Counted from the stretch's first letter, positions 10,432-20,431 are shown. The stretch: DNA of 64,000 nucleotides from CAYLPJ01 sp964385465 (GCA_964385465.1 CAYLPJ010000013.1:45352-109351); one strand, 5' to 3'. Translations and numbers: made by a program. Notes: generated by a model from the letters alone, not told the origin.

Positions 10432-12585
10432 CTACGGAAGTCGCCGGCGCTGCCCGTAGGGCAGGTCGGCGAGCTTGCGTTCCTCGGCGACGCTGTCGGC
10501 ATCGACGTGAAAGACGATGCGGTCGATCCAGTATGTGGCCGGCTGGGGGCCCTTGCCGGCGAAGGTCACGCGGCCCATGCGTTCGGGCCGGAAGCCCTCG
10601 GTGCCCTTGAGCAGGCGTTCCATGGGGATGACGACGATGCGGTAGGTCTCGTCGATGCGTCCGCCGTCGACGAGGCCCTCGCCGACGACGGGAATCGGCG
10701 GCGTGACGGTCTCGTAGTCGTACTCCGGGGCGTCCTGCACCTGCACAAACAGTTCCTGCCGCGGCGGCGCGCCCGAGCGGACCCAGAAGCTCATCGCGTG
10801 GTACCCGGCCACGTTTCGCGCCTGCCAGGGCCGGCCCAGCCGTGCGGCCCACGCCGCGGCGGGGGTGCGGATCTTGAGGCAGTCGTAGGAGGAGAAGCAC
10901 TCCTCGTCGGGCGCGCCTCGGACGACCGTGGCGTTGCCGTCGATGACCTCGAAGGGCACGTTTTCGTCGCGATGCCAGTAGACCAGGCTGTCGGGCCGGT
11001 CGAAGATGCCGAGGACCGCCACGGCCCCCGCGGTCGTGCCGTCCTCGCCGACCGCGCGGATGGCCACGGCGTTGGCGCCGGGCTTGACGGGCTTGCGCGT
11101 GCGAGGGTTCTTCAGCCGGCGGGGATCCAGGCGGAACCGGGCGCCGTAGACGCCGTCGTCGGCCTCGCCGTCGCCGTGGGCGCCGTCGTCGTGCATCGGC
11201 GTGTTGCCGTCGCCGTAGAAATCGCTCAGGTCCGCCAGCACCGCCCGGGCCGACGTGCGGCGGGCGATCACCCGCGCCGTCAGCGTCACATCCCCGCCGC
11301 GGTACGTCTCGTCCACGGCCGCCGCGCGGGCCAGGAGTTCCCGGGCGCCCGCCGCGGCCGTGGGATAGTCCCGGAACCGGAACAGCACGTCTTGGAAGTC
11401 GCTGACCGCCTGCTCGAATGCCGTCCGTTCGTAGGCGAACACCGGCGGGCGGGTTCCAGTCTGCACGATGTTCAGCGTGCCGGTGTGCACGTACCCCACC
11501 GACAGCCCGCCGTTGACCACCGCGAACAGCCGCTTGCCGTTGGCCGCCGCGGCGAGCCGGGCGCCCTCGCGGACGAACGGGCCGACCTTCAGCCCCCGCC
11601 CGAGCCGCCTCCAGGTCTGCATGCCGTCCGTCGAGACAAGCAGGCCGAGCTTCGTGGGCTGATAGGCGTAGACGGCCTCCTGCTCCGGCCCGACGCCCCA
11701 GGTGGCGGCGACGGCGGCGACGCGGTCGGCGTCGGGGGGGCCCACGCGCGTCATCCCGCCGTGGTGCACCCGCTGGAGGCCACGGTCGGCGGTGGCCAGG
11801 CAGACGTAGTGGTCGTCGGCGACGCTGACGGCGTCGTTGTACACCACGTCGGCGACGGACTCGGTCCAGTAGTCCGACAGGGCGCTGCACGTGTAGACGT
11901 TCTGCACGTTCGGGCGGGCCGCGGCCGCGGCGATGACGAGCTTCCGCGGCCCGTACACGCCGTGCGGCGGGGGGAAGACGTTCCAGGCGTGGTAGTCCCC
12001 CCCGACGATGCGCCAGCTCTCCCCGCCGTCATGGCTGACGGAGATTCCCCGGGCCTCCCGCCCGTGGCAGGCGTAGAGCGTCTTGAGCCTCGGGTCCCGA
12101 GGCCACAGGATCAGGCGGACGGTGTGGTCGCCGGCGAGGCCGTCGGCCTTGCGGGCCAAGGGGCGGAAGGACTTCCCTCCATCTTCGGTGACCCACAGCC
12201 CGCGTCCGGCGGTGGCCAGGTAGAACGTTCCCGGCAAGTCCGGGCGGAAGGCGATGTCGGTGACCGCTCCGACCTTCCCGGCCGAGGCGGCGGGAAGGGG
12301 GTGGAACGTGGCTCCCGCGTCGTCGCTGGCCAGCAGCCCTTCGGGGGTGGCAACCAGCACGCGGGCGGCGTCGATGGGATCGGGGAACACGCCGGTGACG
12401 TCCTCCAGCCGGCGGTTGGCCAGCCAGCTTACGTCCAGCGGGCGGTAGCGGGCGAAGGCGTCGGCGTCCCCGGCTGCGGCGGTACCGTGGCCGCCGTGCT
12501 GAGCGAGGGCCGCCGCGGTCAGCAGGGCCGGCAGCAGCAGCGGGAGGACGCGGCGGGCGGCCGGGATGGTCCGTCCCCCGGTCAC
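10432..12585 (-). CDS. Secreted BNR/sialidase-type beta-propeller protein
   Basis: This is a 717-residue secreted protein with signal peptide (VLPLLLPALLTAAALAQHG). Residues about 60-360 contain BNR/Asp-box style repeats of the photosystem-assembly/sortilin type: LLASDDAGATFHPL, LWVTEDGGKSFRPL, ISVSHDGGESWRIV and LLVSTDGMQTWRRL. A calcium-loop-like insert (DGNTPMHDDGAHGDGEADDG) and a C-terminal galactose-binding-like beta domain follow. The start is a GTG at 12585 that overlaps the TGA of the upstream caspase-like gene by four bases (GTGA), which implies translational coupling. The catalytic residues of true sialidases were not identified, so it is more likely a binding or structural propeller than an enzyme. 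Confidence 0.75.
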   Translation of the reverse strand: MTGGRTIPAARRVLPLLLPALLTAAALAQHGGHGTAAAGDADAFARYRPLDVSWLANRRLEDVTGVFPDPIDAARVLVATPEGLLASDDAGATFHPLPAASAGKVGAVTDIAFRPDLPGTFYLATAGRGLWVTEDGGKSFRPLARKADGLAGDHTVRLILWPRDPRLKTLYACHGREARGISVSHDGGESWRIVGGDYHAWNVFPPPHGVYGPRKLVIAAAAARPNVQNVYTCSALSDYWTESVADVVYNDAVSVADDHYVCLATADRGLQRVHHGGMTRVGPPDADRVAAVAATWGVGPEQEAVYAYQPTKLGLLVSTDGMQTWRRLGRGLKVGPFVREGARLAAAANGKRLFAVVNGGLSVGYVHTGTLNIVQTGTRPPVFAYERTAFEQAVSDFQDVLFRFRDYPTAAAGARELLARAAAVDETYRGGDVTLTARVIARRTSARAVLADLSDFYGDGNTPMHDDGAHGDGEADDGVYGARFRLDPRRLKNPRTRKPVKPGANAVAIRAVGEDGTTAGAVAVLGIFDRPDSLVYWHRDENVPFEVIDGNATVVRGAPDEECFSSYDCLKIRTPAAAWAARLGRPWQARNVAGYHAMSFWVRSGAPPRQELFVQVQDAPEYDYETVTPPIPVVGEGLVDGGRIDETYRIVVIPMERLLKGTEGFRPERMGRVTFAGKGPQPATYWIDRIVFHVDADSVAEERKLADLPYGQRRRLP

Positions 12586-13694
12586 TTGGCCCCCTCTGCC
12601 GGCAGCAGGGCGGGTCGGCCGAGGACGACGCGGCGGGCCAGGCAGCCGGGCTCGGCCTCCCCGGTGCCGGTCAGCGGCGCCCAGTCCTCGGTTTCCGACG
12701 CCAGGGCCGAGACGGGCTCCTCGGCCCCGCAGTCCTCGATGGCGGCGTGCTCGGTCAGCACGCGGGTGTGCGAGAGGACGATCTCGTCCTTCTGGCCGCG
12801 CATCTTCAGCCGGACGGTCTCATCCGGCTTGGACGCGTCGGACGCCCCGGCGAGCCGGCGGAAGCCCCGCTCGCCGGGCTTGGCGGCGCAGAGCTTGCGG
12901 AAGATCGCCACCGACTCCTTGCCGTCCACCCGCCAGAGGTTCTCGTCCACCTTCTTCTGCCGGGCGACCCACTGGGCGGTGTTCCACGTTGCCCAGTGAT
13001 AGGCCTCCAGCAGCGTGATCCTGCCGTCCTTCTTCCCGGCCTCGGGGGCGTCCTGCCCGTCGGCCCGGCCGCTCTCGAGCCCGCGAAGGAAGAACTCCGC
13101 AAACACCGGCGGATTGTCCTCGCCAGGCATATTGGCCGAGATGATCGCCCGCCGCTCGGCCGAGAGAACAGGGGTGAAGTCTCCGCCGGCGGCGCTGAGG
13201 TTGAGGACGACCTGGTTGGCGCAGGGGATCGCCTTGAGGGCCTCCTTGAGCGCCTCGGCGCCGAGGTCGGGCCCGGGCAGGATGAACGTGGGGTCCTCGA
13301 TCCCCGAGCCGCCCAGCCCGAGCATCACCAGGATGAACTGGTCTTCGGGCCCGGCGTCGGCGGCGGTCTTCGCGATGGCGGCCAGGACGGACTTCCTCGT
13401 GGCCACGCCGTCGACGACCTTGCTCTTGAAGCCCTTGTCGCCGGTGAGGAGGGTAACGTTCTCCTCGGCCAGGCCCGCCTTGCCGGTCAGGTAGGCGTCG
13501 AACCGCGTCAGCCAGTCCCGCCAGTGACGGGCGTGGAGGTCCCATCCGGGCAGCCCGCCGACCAGGAGGGCGTGGCACGCGGGTCGGGCTTTGGCATTGT
13601 CGTCGGCCGCCGGCGCGGCAACCGGCGCGGCGCACGCGCCCGCAAGGAAGACGAAGAGGCAGAGGAGGCTGGACGTTCGGCGAGTGGTCATCAT
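12582..13694 (-). CDS. Caspase-like (C13/C14 fold) secreted protein, probably catalytically dead
   Basis: This 370-residue protein has a signal peptide (SSLLCLFVFLAGACA), with a Cys that could be a weak lipobox. Residues about 35-225 have the layout of the planctomycete caspase-like family: an N-terminal ALLVGGLPGW strand, a LYS-rich activation of parallel strands, FILVMLGLGGSG, FILPGPDLGAEALKEAL, VVLNLSAAGGDFTPVLS and a terminal EFFLRGL. In active members the third element carries GHG and the later strand carries the catalytic Cys; here they read GLG and LSA, so both appear lost. The first of two tandem ATGs (13694) is used because AAAGG lies ten bases upstream. It is followed by the BNR gene with a four-base overlap and begins 14 bp after the DUF4159 gene. 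A scaffolding or regulatory role is likely. Confidence 0.65.
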   Translation of the reverse strand: MMTTRRTSSLLCLFVFLAGACAAPVAAPAADDNAKARPACHALLVGGLPGWDLHARHWRDWLTRFDAYLTGKAGLAEENVTLLTGDKGFKSKVVDGVATRKSVLAAIAKTAADAGPEDQFILVMLGLGGSGIEDPTFILPGPDLGAEALKEALKAIPCANQVVLNLSAAGGDFTPVLSAERRAIISANMPGEDNPPVFAEFFLRGLESGRADGQDAPEAGKKDGRITLLEAYHWATWNTAQWVARQKKVDENLWRVDGKESVAIFRKLCAAKPGERGFRRLAGASDASKPDETVRLKMRGQKDEIVLSHTRVLTEHAAIEDCGAEEPVSALASETEDWAPLTGTGEAEPGCLARRVVLGRPALLPAEGAK

Positions 13695-13708
13695 CGTTCC
13701 GCGGCCTT

Positions 13709-14557
13709 TCAGTGGCTCAAGAAGTAGATGATGACGTTGATCCCCATCTTGATGGCCTTGATGTTCTGTGGCATGGGGAAGAACCTGCACATCCATCCGC
13801 AGTGGAGGTCTCCGGGGTCCAGGTAGACCATGATGCGTCCGGTGCCGGGCTCGAAGAGCCCCCACGCACCGGGCTTTCCCTCGTGCATGCGGACGCCCTG
13901 CATGTGGGGCGAGCCCTGCTTGCCGAAGTCGTAGTAGACATGGAATATCTCGTGGTCCGGCGGGATGTGCCGCATCGGGTTCTCGGGGAACAGCCCGTCG
14001 ATCAGCTTGCGGTAGCACCGGAAGAAGCGGTCTTCCTTGGTGTTGTACACGCAGTCGTCGGCGAAGATCAGCCCGCCGCGCTCCAGGTACTCCCGCATGT
14101 TCTTCAGCTCCTGCTTCGGCAGGCGGAAGTAGCCCTCGGAGGTCATGAACACGAAGGGGGAGCGGCACAGCTCGTCGAAGTCCGCCAGGCGAACGACCTT
14201 CGGCTCCATCGAGACGTTGATGTTCGTCAGCTCGCGGAGCTTCTTGCGGATGATCACGTCTCCGGCCGGGCCGCAGTCCCAGATGTCCGGCGTGCCGTCG
14301 TACACCGAGAACTTCAGTCGCGGGAAGACGAACACGCCGGTCTCGACGGCCTTGTCGGCCAGGGCGTCCCGAGCGGCGCCCAGCAGGCCCATCGAGCCGA
14401 GCAGTCCCCCCGCGGCCGCCGCGGCCGAACGCTTCAGGAAGCCGCGCCGCGAGCACAGCTCGGCGATGCGCTCCCACCCTCCGGCGAGCTCTTCGGCGGC
14501 CCGGCCGGCTTCGAGGTCGTTGTCGCGATGTCGGATCGGTTGGTTTGTGCGCTTCAT
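13709..14557 (-). CDS. Tat-exported DUF4159-domain protein
   Basis: The 282-residue protein carries a twin-arginine signal (SRRGFLKRSAAAAAGG at about 36-51), preceded by an unusually long N-region, so it is probably exported folded. The rest matches the DUF4159 family: residues about 75-280 with FVFPRLKFSV, DWD-like DIWDCGPAGD, FVFMTSEGYF, LKNMREYLERGGLIFADDC, HEIFHVYYDF, and a terminal GINVIIYFLSH. DUF4159 has a glutamine-amidotransferase-like or periplasmic-binding-like fold of unknown activity and usually occurs beside MoxR, DUF58 and BatA genes, as it does here. A GAGAGG lies five bases before the ATG. It is separated by 78 bp from the upstream vWA gene. Confidence 0.85.
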   Translation of the reverse strand: MKRTNQPIRHRDNDLEAGRAAEELAGGWERIAELCSRRGFLKRSAAAAAGGLLGSMGLLGAARDALADKAVETGVFVFPRLKFSVYDGTPDIWDCGPAGDVIIRKKLRELTNINVSMEPKVVRLADFDELCRSPFVFMTSEGYFRLPKQELKNMREYLERGGLIFADDCVYNTKEDRFFRCYRKLIDGLFPENPMRHIPPDHEIFHVYYDFGKQGSPHMQGVRMHEGKPGAWGLFEPGTGRIMVYLDPGDLHCGWMCRFFPMPQNIKAIKMGINVIIYFLSH

Positions 14558-14635
14558 GGGAACCTCTCGCGGGTTCGGTTTTGCGTATCCATCTTCAACA
14601 CCGCGCCCCCGGAGGGCGCTCGCCGCCGGGCGCGG

Positions 14636-16906
14636 TCACGCCAGGCCGCTCTTGCGTCGTACGACCCATTCTACCGAAAGCAGAAGCAGGCACAGGAGCA
14701 AAAGCGCGGGCATGTCCCACAGGTCGCGATCCACGGGAAGGTCCGTCTTCTTCCTCGCCGACGAGATCGCCTCGGCCAGGTCGTCCGCCAGTTCGGAGGT
14801 GTCCTCGATCGGGTAATACTTCCCGCCCGCCGCGGCGGCCATGTCCGTCAGGGCGGCGTCCTTCCGCCCGGCGTCGGAGTATTCGACCAGGGGTTCGGCG
14901 ACCTCGAAGGCGGCCTCGGCAGGCTCGATCTGCCAGCCGTCGACGCGCACGGTCGCGCGATACCGCCCCTCTTCCATGGGACGGTAGCGGCACTGGTAGA
15001 CGCCGGCTTCCGAGAGCGTCCAGTACATGGGCACGTCCTCGGTGTTGCCGACGGGATCGGTGACGGTGGCGACGACGCGCGCGTCGTTGACCGGACGGAG
15101 GTCCTTGCTGCGTGCGCTGGCGCGGAGGATGACCGAGTCCCCCCGGGCGTAGACGTCGGCGTCGGTCTCGACGGTCAGCCGCTCCTTGGCGCCGACGACG
15201 AGCCAGCGGATGACCTGCTTCCAGAACCGCTCGTGGAACTCATCGTCGGCCGGGCGGCTGACCTGCCAGTACCAGCTCCCGCCGGAGGAGAACGCCCCAA
15301 CGCGTCCTTGCCCGTAGTTGTGGACGGCCAGGACGGTCCGGCCGCCGTCCTCGGGCGTCTGGCGGAGCAGGACGGTGGCGCCCTTTTTCGGCGGGCCGAC
15401 GGGCGTCAGGCCGATCAGCGGGGGCATCCGCTCCCAGAGCATCTGCGTCTCGACCTCGTTGTCGGCCAGGCGCATGAGCGTGTGCCCGGCGCTCTCGGGC
15501 GTGGGGCGGCAGGCGAAGCGGTTGTCGCGGTAGGGCCCGTCGGCGGGGGAGATGCTCACAGGCAGCATCTTGCCCACGGGCGTGCCGGCGTATCCGCCGA
15601 GGCCGAACGAGTTGACCCCCCCGAGCATCAGCATCCCGCCGCCGCGCTCGCGGACAAACCGCTCGAGCAGGTCGAGCTGCTCGCCGCTGAACGTGCCGGC
15701 CTCGATGTCGCCGAGGATCACCGCCTTGAAGCGGAAAAGCTGGTCGGGCGTTCGCGGAAAGCCCTGTGCGAGATAGGCTTCCGAGGCGTTGGCGCCCTGG
15801 ATGTAGAAGCGGTCGGAGGCCAGGCGGAGCACGCCGACGACGCGGAAGTCCCGGTCGCGGAACATGGCCCGGCGGAGGAAGCGGTACTCCATCCGCGGGC
15901 TGCCCTCGAGGTACAGTACCGGCAGGCGGTCGTCCTGGATTTCCAGGGCGAACTCCTTGAAGTTGTTGTCCACGACCTTCTCGCCCTCCGCCGGCGGGAC
16001 GGCCACGCGGTAGGTCGCCGTCCCCGAACTGTGGTCGGGGGTGAAGGTCAGGCGGATGCGCTGGAGGTCGGCGGCCTCGGCCGGCTCGATGGTGCGGCTG
16101 AGCACCTTCTCCTCCCCGCGGAGCAGGTGCAGCTCGAACGGCTCGCGGAAGTCGGTGTGGCGGAGGGTTGCGTAGACGTCCACGGCCGTGTTCCGCCAGG
16201 CCTTCTTCGGCGCGAAGACGCGGGCGACCTCGTAGTCCTTCGGCGGGGAGGGGTTGCCCACGCCCACCGCGGCGAAGGCCGCCCCGCGGTTGCGGACCAG
16301 CGCCGCGGCGTCGGCCAGCGAGCCGCCGGCGTTGCGGCAGCCGTCGGTAATCATCACCACGGCCGCCAGGGGCAGGCCGCGAAGCTCGAGGTCCGCGTCG
16401 CGGACGGAGCGGAAGACGTTGGTTGTCACGCCCTCGGGCGCCAGCCGTTCCAGGCCGCCCGCCCTGCTCGCGCCGGGGCCGAAGCCGTACAGCAGCACGC
16501 GGGACTCCTCGCCCAGGCGGTCCAGCAGCCCGCCGGCGAGCATGTCGCGGGCGGCATCCAGGCGTTGGCGCTGCCCCGACGTGGTGGGCACGTCCTCGAT
16601 GCTCATGCTGCGCGAGGTGTCCACCAGCACGGCCGTGAAAATGCGGTCCTCCGGCGTGTCGAACGACCGCAGGGCGGGCCGGGCCAGGATGAAGAACACG
16701 GCCAGCAGCACGGCCAGCCGCACGGCCAGCAGGAAACGGTTTGTGCGGCGTCCGACCTTACCGCGGACCTGTCGGTAGAGGCCCCAGGCGAGCGCCCCGA
16801 AGATCACCAGCGCCAGCAGGACCAGTTCGACCGGCCAGTGGCTGAGGAACACCAGCCGGCCGTCGCTGTAGGTTTCCGGCGCGAACTTGAGCAGCCACTC
16901 AACCAC
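14636..16906 (-). CDS. Membrane vWA protein with GATase1-like domain
   Basis: This 756-residue membrane protein begins with two transmembrane helices (WPVELVLLALVIFGALAWGL and FLLAVRLAVLLAVFFILARP). A von Willebrand A domain follows with an intact MIDAS motif (VDTSRSMS, DxSxS) at about residues 90-240. Residues about 380-540 contain the GATase1-like segment (ILGDIEAGTFSGEQLDLLE, GGGMLMLGGVNSFGLGGYAG), then Ig-like and a C-terminal transmembrane helix (LLLLCLLLLSVEWVV). This is the architecture of planctomycete vWA/glutamine-amidotransferase-like proteins found in Bat-type clusters. The start is a GTG at 16906, three bases after the stop of the DUF4175-like gene, with GGAGG upstream. It probably forms an envelope complex with its neighbours under MoxR control. 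Confidence 0.85.
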   Translation of the reverse strand: MVEWLLKFAPETYSDGRLVFLSHWPVELVLLALVIFGALAWGLYRQVRGKVGRRTNRFLLAVRLAVLLAVFFILARPALRSFDTPEDRIFTAVLVDTSRSMSIEDVPTTSGQRQRLDAARDMLAGGLLDRLGEESRVLLYGFGPGASRAGGLERLAPEGVTTNVFRSVRDADLELRGLPLAAVVMITDGCRNAGGSLADAAALVRNRGAAFAAVGVGNPSPPKDYEVARVFAPKKAWRNTAVDVYATLRHTDFREPFELHLLRGEEKVLSRTIEPAEAADLQRIRLTFTPDHSSGTATYRVAVPPAEGEKVVDNNFKEFALEIQDDRLPVLYLEGSPRMEYRFLRRAMFRDRDFRVVGVLRLASDRFYIQGANASEAYLAQGFPRTPDQLFRFKAVILGDIEAGTFSGEQLDLLERFVRERGGGMLMLGGVNSFGLGGYAGTPVGKMLPVSISPADGPYRDNRFACRPTPESAGHTLMRLADNEVETQMLWERMPPLIGLTPVGPPKKGATVLLRQTPEDGGRTVLAVHNYGQGRVGAFSSGGSWYWQVSRPADDEFHERFWKQVIRWLVVGAKERLTVETDADVYARGDSVILRASARSKDLRPVNDARVVATVTDPVGNTEDVPMYWTLSEAGVYQCRYRPMEEGRYRATVRVDGWQIEPAEAAFEVAEPLVEYSDAGRKDAALTDMAAAAGGKYYPIEDTSELADDLAEAISSARKKTDLPVDRDLWDMPALLLLCLLLLSVEWVVRRKSGLA

Positions 16907-16909
16907 CCG

Positions 16910-19900
16910 TTACTGCCTCCCTCGTTTGGACAGGGCCTCGAAGTACTTGTTGACCAGCAGGCGGTATCGAGGCGGGCATTCCTCCCGCTGGGCGGCGAGG
17001 GACTGTTTGGCCTTGGTGGTGGCCTCCAGTTCGGCCTCGAGCCTGTCCGAGACGCGGGCGACGATGTCGCGCAGGCGTTTCTGGGTGTACTCGTCCGTGG
17101 CGAGCTTCTTGTCGAGGTTCTCGTCCTGGGCGATGCGGCGAAGGACGTTCACGTCCTCGTCGTCGGCGTAGTCGCGTCGGCGGACGTGGCGCTCCAGGCG
17201 GCGGACGTCGGAGGCGACTTTCTGCCCCTGCTCGCGGCGCTGCTGGGGGGACAGCGGCTCGGGTTCGGGCTTGCCTTCCTCGTCGCCTTCCTCGCCGGTC
17301 GGCTTCGGCTCGGGCTTGGCCTCGCCGTCCTCCTCCTCGCCATCGCCTTTCGGCTCGGGCTTGGCCTCGCCGTCTTCCTCGCCCTGCTCGTCGGCCTTGG
17401 CGAGTTCCTCGAGGCCTTCCTCGACCTCCTTGGCCTGGCGGACGGCCCGCTTGAGGCTCTCCTCCCGCGTGGTCGCCAGCATGTCGCCGGCCTTGCGGAG
17501 CTTGGCCAGCGTCTCGTCGAGGCCTTTCTCGGCCTTGCGCTGCTCGGCCTCTGCGGGTTTGGGCTTGAAATCGTTCAGCTCGACGACGGCGTTGGCCATC
17601 TTCTGCGCCGGGCGGGCGCGCTGCATCGTGCGGTTGGCGTCCTTGACTTCCTTGGCCGCCTCCGTCCGGGCGCTGTTGCCGGCCCAACTCTCCAGGCGCT
17701 GCATCTTCTCGGCCAGCGCCTCGGCCTTGGCCTTGGTCTTGACCTGCTCGAAGGCGACCTTCTTCATCTCCCGCTTCTGCTTGGGCGAGGCGTCGCCCTC
17801 GGCCTTGGCGGTCTTCTCGGCCTCCTCGCCGACGGTTTCGGTCCGCTGGCGAAGCCGCTGCTGCTCGCGCAGGATCCGCTCGGCGGCGTCCTCGGCGTCG
17901 GTCAGGGCGGTGGACAGCTCCTCGTACCGCTTGTCCTGGAGCTCGCCCTCGGCCTCGTTGAGCAGCTTGTCCGCCTCGGCCGCCCGGGTGAGGGCCTGCT
18001 TCGCCTCGCCTTCGTCGAGGTGCTTGGCCGCCGACCGCATCGCGGCGGAGGCGCGGTCGATCTTCTCGGCGGTCTTCTCGAACGGTTCGGCCGTCTCGGG
18101 CCGTCGCTGCAACTCCGTGGCGGTGGATTTGGCCCGGGCGGCGAGGTTCTTCTCGGTCTCGCCGAGTTTCTTCATCTCTGCCGCCTCGTCGGGCCGGGGC
18201 GGTTGGCCGTCCTCCTGCTTGCGGGCCTGCTCCTTGGCCTGCTCGAGGACCTTCTCCTGCTCCTTGCGGATCTGCTCGACGGCCTGGCGGGCCTCGGCAG
18301 CGGCCTGGGCGCGGTCGAGGCTCTCCTCGATCTTCGCGCCGACCTGCTTTTCCAGTTCGGCCTTGGCCTCGGCGAACATCTCGTTGAGCCGGCTTTCCTC
18401 CTGCTCCTGGGGCGTCATTTCCCCGGTTGCCGGGTCCATCTTCGCCAGCATTTCGGTATCCATGATGTCCGCGGCGATCAGCTCGGCGATCGCCAGGCGG
18501 AAGTGCGTGGACGCCTTCAGCGTGTCGTGGCCCTCCAAGGCCTTGTGGGCCTTCAGCGCGTGCTCCTGGGCCTTGCGGGCGGCCTCGATCTGCCGCTGCG
18601 TCGGGTGCTCGGGAAGGGCCGCCTCGCCGAAATCGTACACCTGACCCGTCGCCGGACTGACCATCAGGTCGGCGATGTCCGTGCACCGCTGGTCGTAGTC
18701 CTTGGCCTCCAGCGAGCCCTTGCGCCGGTGGAGGTCCCACGTCTCGATCAGCAACTCCTCCAGCGAGATTGGCAGCGATTCCTCGTGCATGTGGGCGTCC
18801 ATGAACTCATAGGCCCCCCACGTCTCGAACGGGACCACGACGATCGTGCAGAGCTGCGACATGGCCGGGGGATTGTCCGGCTTGCGGTCGGCGGCTTCGA
18901 GGTACCAGGAGACGACCTCCCCGGCGCGGAAGGGCGGGTCGGCCTCTTCCATCAGCAACGTCAGGCGTGCCTCGGCGACGTCGGGCAGGGGCATGCCCTC
19001 GCCGTCGGGGCGTGCCAGCTCCAGCGGGATGCGGTCCTCGGATTGCCCCCCCTCGCCGAACCGGAGGTAGACCAGGTCGACGCGCTCGGTGCCGAAGTCG
19101 TCGATCACGCGGGCGTGGAAGTCGATCTCGCCGAGGGGGTGGGTGTCGATCTCGGCCGGGGGCTCCAGCAGCTCCAGCGTCGGCGGGCGATCGGCCAGGG
19201 CGAAGACCTGCGCGGGGGCGATGCTCTCGGCGAGCTGCTTGTCCACGTCGGTGACCTTGAAGCCGTACTGGCGGTTCCGCTGGACGGGGAAGGAGGCCGT
19301 CGCGCTGTTCGTCCGCTCGGGGTCGGGGGTGAGTTCCAGGGCCTCGCCGTCGGCGAAGGTGAGCTCCCCGCCGACCAGTTCGGTGTTGACGACCACGCGG
19401 ACGGTCACCGTCGAGCCGACCGGCGCCGAGACGTCCCCGTTGGTCAGCCCGCTGGTGCGGTCGGGGAACTCCAGGTACTCGGGGTAGCTCGTGGTCACCT
19501 CGATGCCGCGGACCTCGATGCGGTCGTAGACGGTGATGCGGTGCTTGCCGCTGGCGTACTGCCCCGAGCCGACGCGGTACTCCATGTCCTCGCTGACGGC
19601 CTGGAGGCTGCCCCCGAAAGCGTTGAGCCGGTCCAGCGGGCCCATCTCGATCCGCTGCCACTGCCCGGGGCTCTCGGGGTCGGCGACGCTGCGGAAGCTC
19701 AGCCAGACCGGCTGGTCCGGCTCGCGGCTGAGCGTGGCCTCGAGGGCGAAGTCGTCGCCGCGTGCGACGCGGACGTCGCCGCCGGTCAGCTCGAAGCCGA
19801 TCGGCTCGAGCTTGCGCGCCTCGGCCGGGTCCAGCCCGTCCAGCGGCCCGCCGGGTGCCAGCAGGCTCGTCGCCTCCGACCGCCACGGCTGGAGCGCCGC

Positions 19901-20431
19901 CACCACGTGCCGGCCCACCGTGCCCGGAAATGCCACACAGAGAACGATGTACACCCCCAGTGCCACCGCCGCCGCGATGCCGTACTTGCGGAGCGGCGCC
20001 AGGCTGACGACCGACGCGATCGACGCGCCCGAGGCGCGCGTGTCCGCCAGGTGGACCACCGCCTGGATCATCCGGGCCTGGAGCGGCGAGACGCCCGTCT
20101 GCCGGCCGAACTCCGCGGCCGTGATCAGCGAGCCCTGGAACCCCTCGTTGTGCTCCTCGACGTAGAGGGCGATCTGCTCGTCGGGGATCCGCCGCATCAC
20201 CGGCAGGAGCACGTGGCGGATCAGCAGGACGGCCACGCACACGCCGGCGGCGGTGAACAGCACGGTGCGGAACCAGGCGATGTGCCCGTAGAAGAGGCTC
20301 AGCAGGACCACGAGGGTGAACAGGCCGATGGACTCCAGCAGGACCAGCGCGAAGCCCGAGAGCGCGGCCGCCCGCTTCCACCCCCGCCGCACGCGGTCGA
20401 ACTGGCCGGTCAGATGCGTGTATTCGCTCAT
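16910..20431 (-). CDS. DUF4175-like membrane protein with giant charged coiled-coil
   Basis: The start at 20431 is chosen for the GGAGG seven bases upstream; a longer frame has no such site. The 1173-residue product has three N-terminal transmembrane helices (FALVLLESIGLFTLVVLLSL, TVLFTAAGVCVAVLLIRHVLL, YGIAAAVALGVYIVLCVAF). These are followed by beta-rich Ig-like segments (about 170-480) and then a very long Lys/Glu/Ala-rich coiled-coil region (about 600-1170), including two near-identical EGDGEEEDGEAKPEPK-type acidic repeats at about 1060-1090. This matches the DUF4175 family of planctomycetes. It lies between the BatA-like and vWA genes and so probably belongs to the same membrane complex. 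The coiled coil may be a spacer or a scaffold. The biochemical role is unknown. Confidence 0.8.
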   Translation of the reverse strand: MSEYTHLTGQFDRVRRGWKRAAALSGFALVLLESIGLFTLVVLLSLFYGHIAWFRTVLFTAAGVCVAVLLIRHVLLPVMRRIPDEQIALYVEEHNEGFQGSLITAAEFGRQTGVSPLQARMIQAVVHLADTRASGASIASVVSLAPLRKYGIAAAVALGVYIVLCVAFPGTVGRHVVAALQPWRSEATSLLAPGGPLDGLDPAEARKLEPIGFELTGGDVRVARGDDFALEATLSREPDQPVWLSFRSVADPESPGQWQRIEMGPLDRLNAFGGSLQAVSEDMEYRVGSGQYASGKHRITVYDRIEVRGIEVTTSYPEYLEFPDRTSGLTNGDVSAPVGSTVTVRVVVNTELVGGELTFADGEALELTPDPERTNSATASFPVQRNRQYGFKVTDVDKQLAESIAPAQVFALADRPPTLELLEPPAEIDTHPLGEIDFHARVIDDFGTERVDLVYLRFGEGGQSEDRIPLELARPDGEGMPLPDVAEARLTLLMEEADPPFRAGEVVSWYLEAADRKPDNPPAMSQLCTIVVVPFETWGAYEFMDAHMHEESLPISLEELLIETWDLHRRKGSLEAKDYDQRCTDIADLMVSPATGQVYDFGEAALPEHPTQRQIEAARKAQEHALKAHKALEGHDTLKASTHFRLAIAELIAADIMDTEMLAKMDPATGEMTPQEQEESRLNEMFAEAKAELEKQVGAKIEESLDRAQAAAEARQAVEQIRKEQEKVLEQAKEQARKQEDGQPPRPDEAAEMKKLGETEKNLAARAKSTATELQRRPETAEPFEKTAEKIDRASAAMRSAAKHLDEGEAKQALTRAAEADKLLNEAEGELQDKRYEELSTALTDAEDAAERILREQQRLRQRTETVGEEAEKTAKAEGDASPKQKREMKKVAFEQVKTKAKAEALAEKMQRLESWAGNSARTEAAKEVKDANRTMQRARPAQKMANAVVELNDFKPKPAEAEQRKAEKGLDETLAKLRKAGDMLATTREESLKRAVRQAKEVEEGLEELAKADEQGEEDGEAKPEPKGDGEEEDGEAKPEPKPTGEEGDEEGKPEPEPLSPQQRREQGQKVASDVRRLERHVRRRDYADDEDVNVLRRIAQDENLDKKLATDEYTQKRLRDIVARVSDRLEAELEATTKAKQSLAAQREECPPRYRLLVNKYFEALSKRGRQ

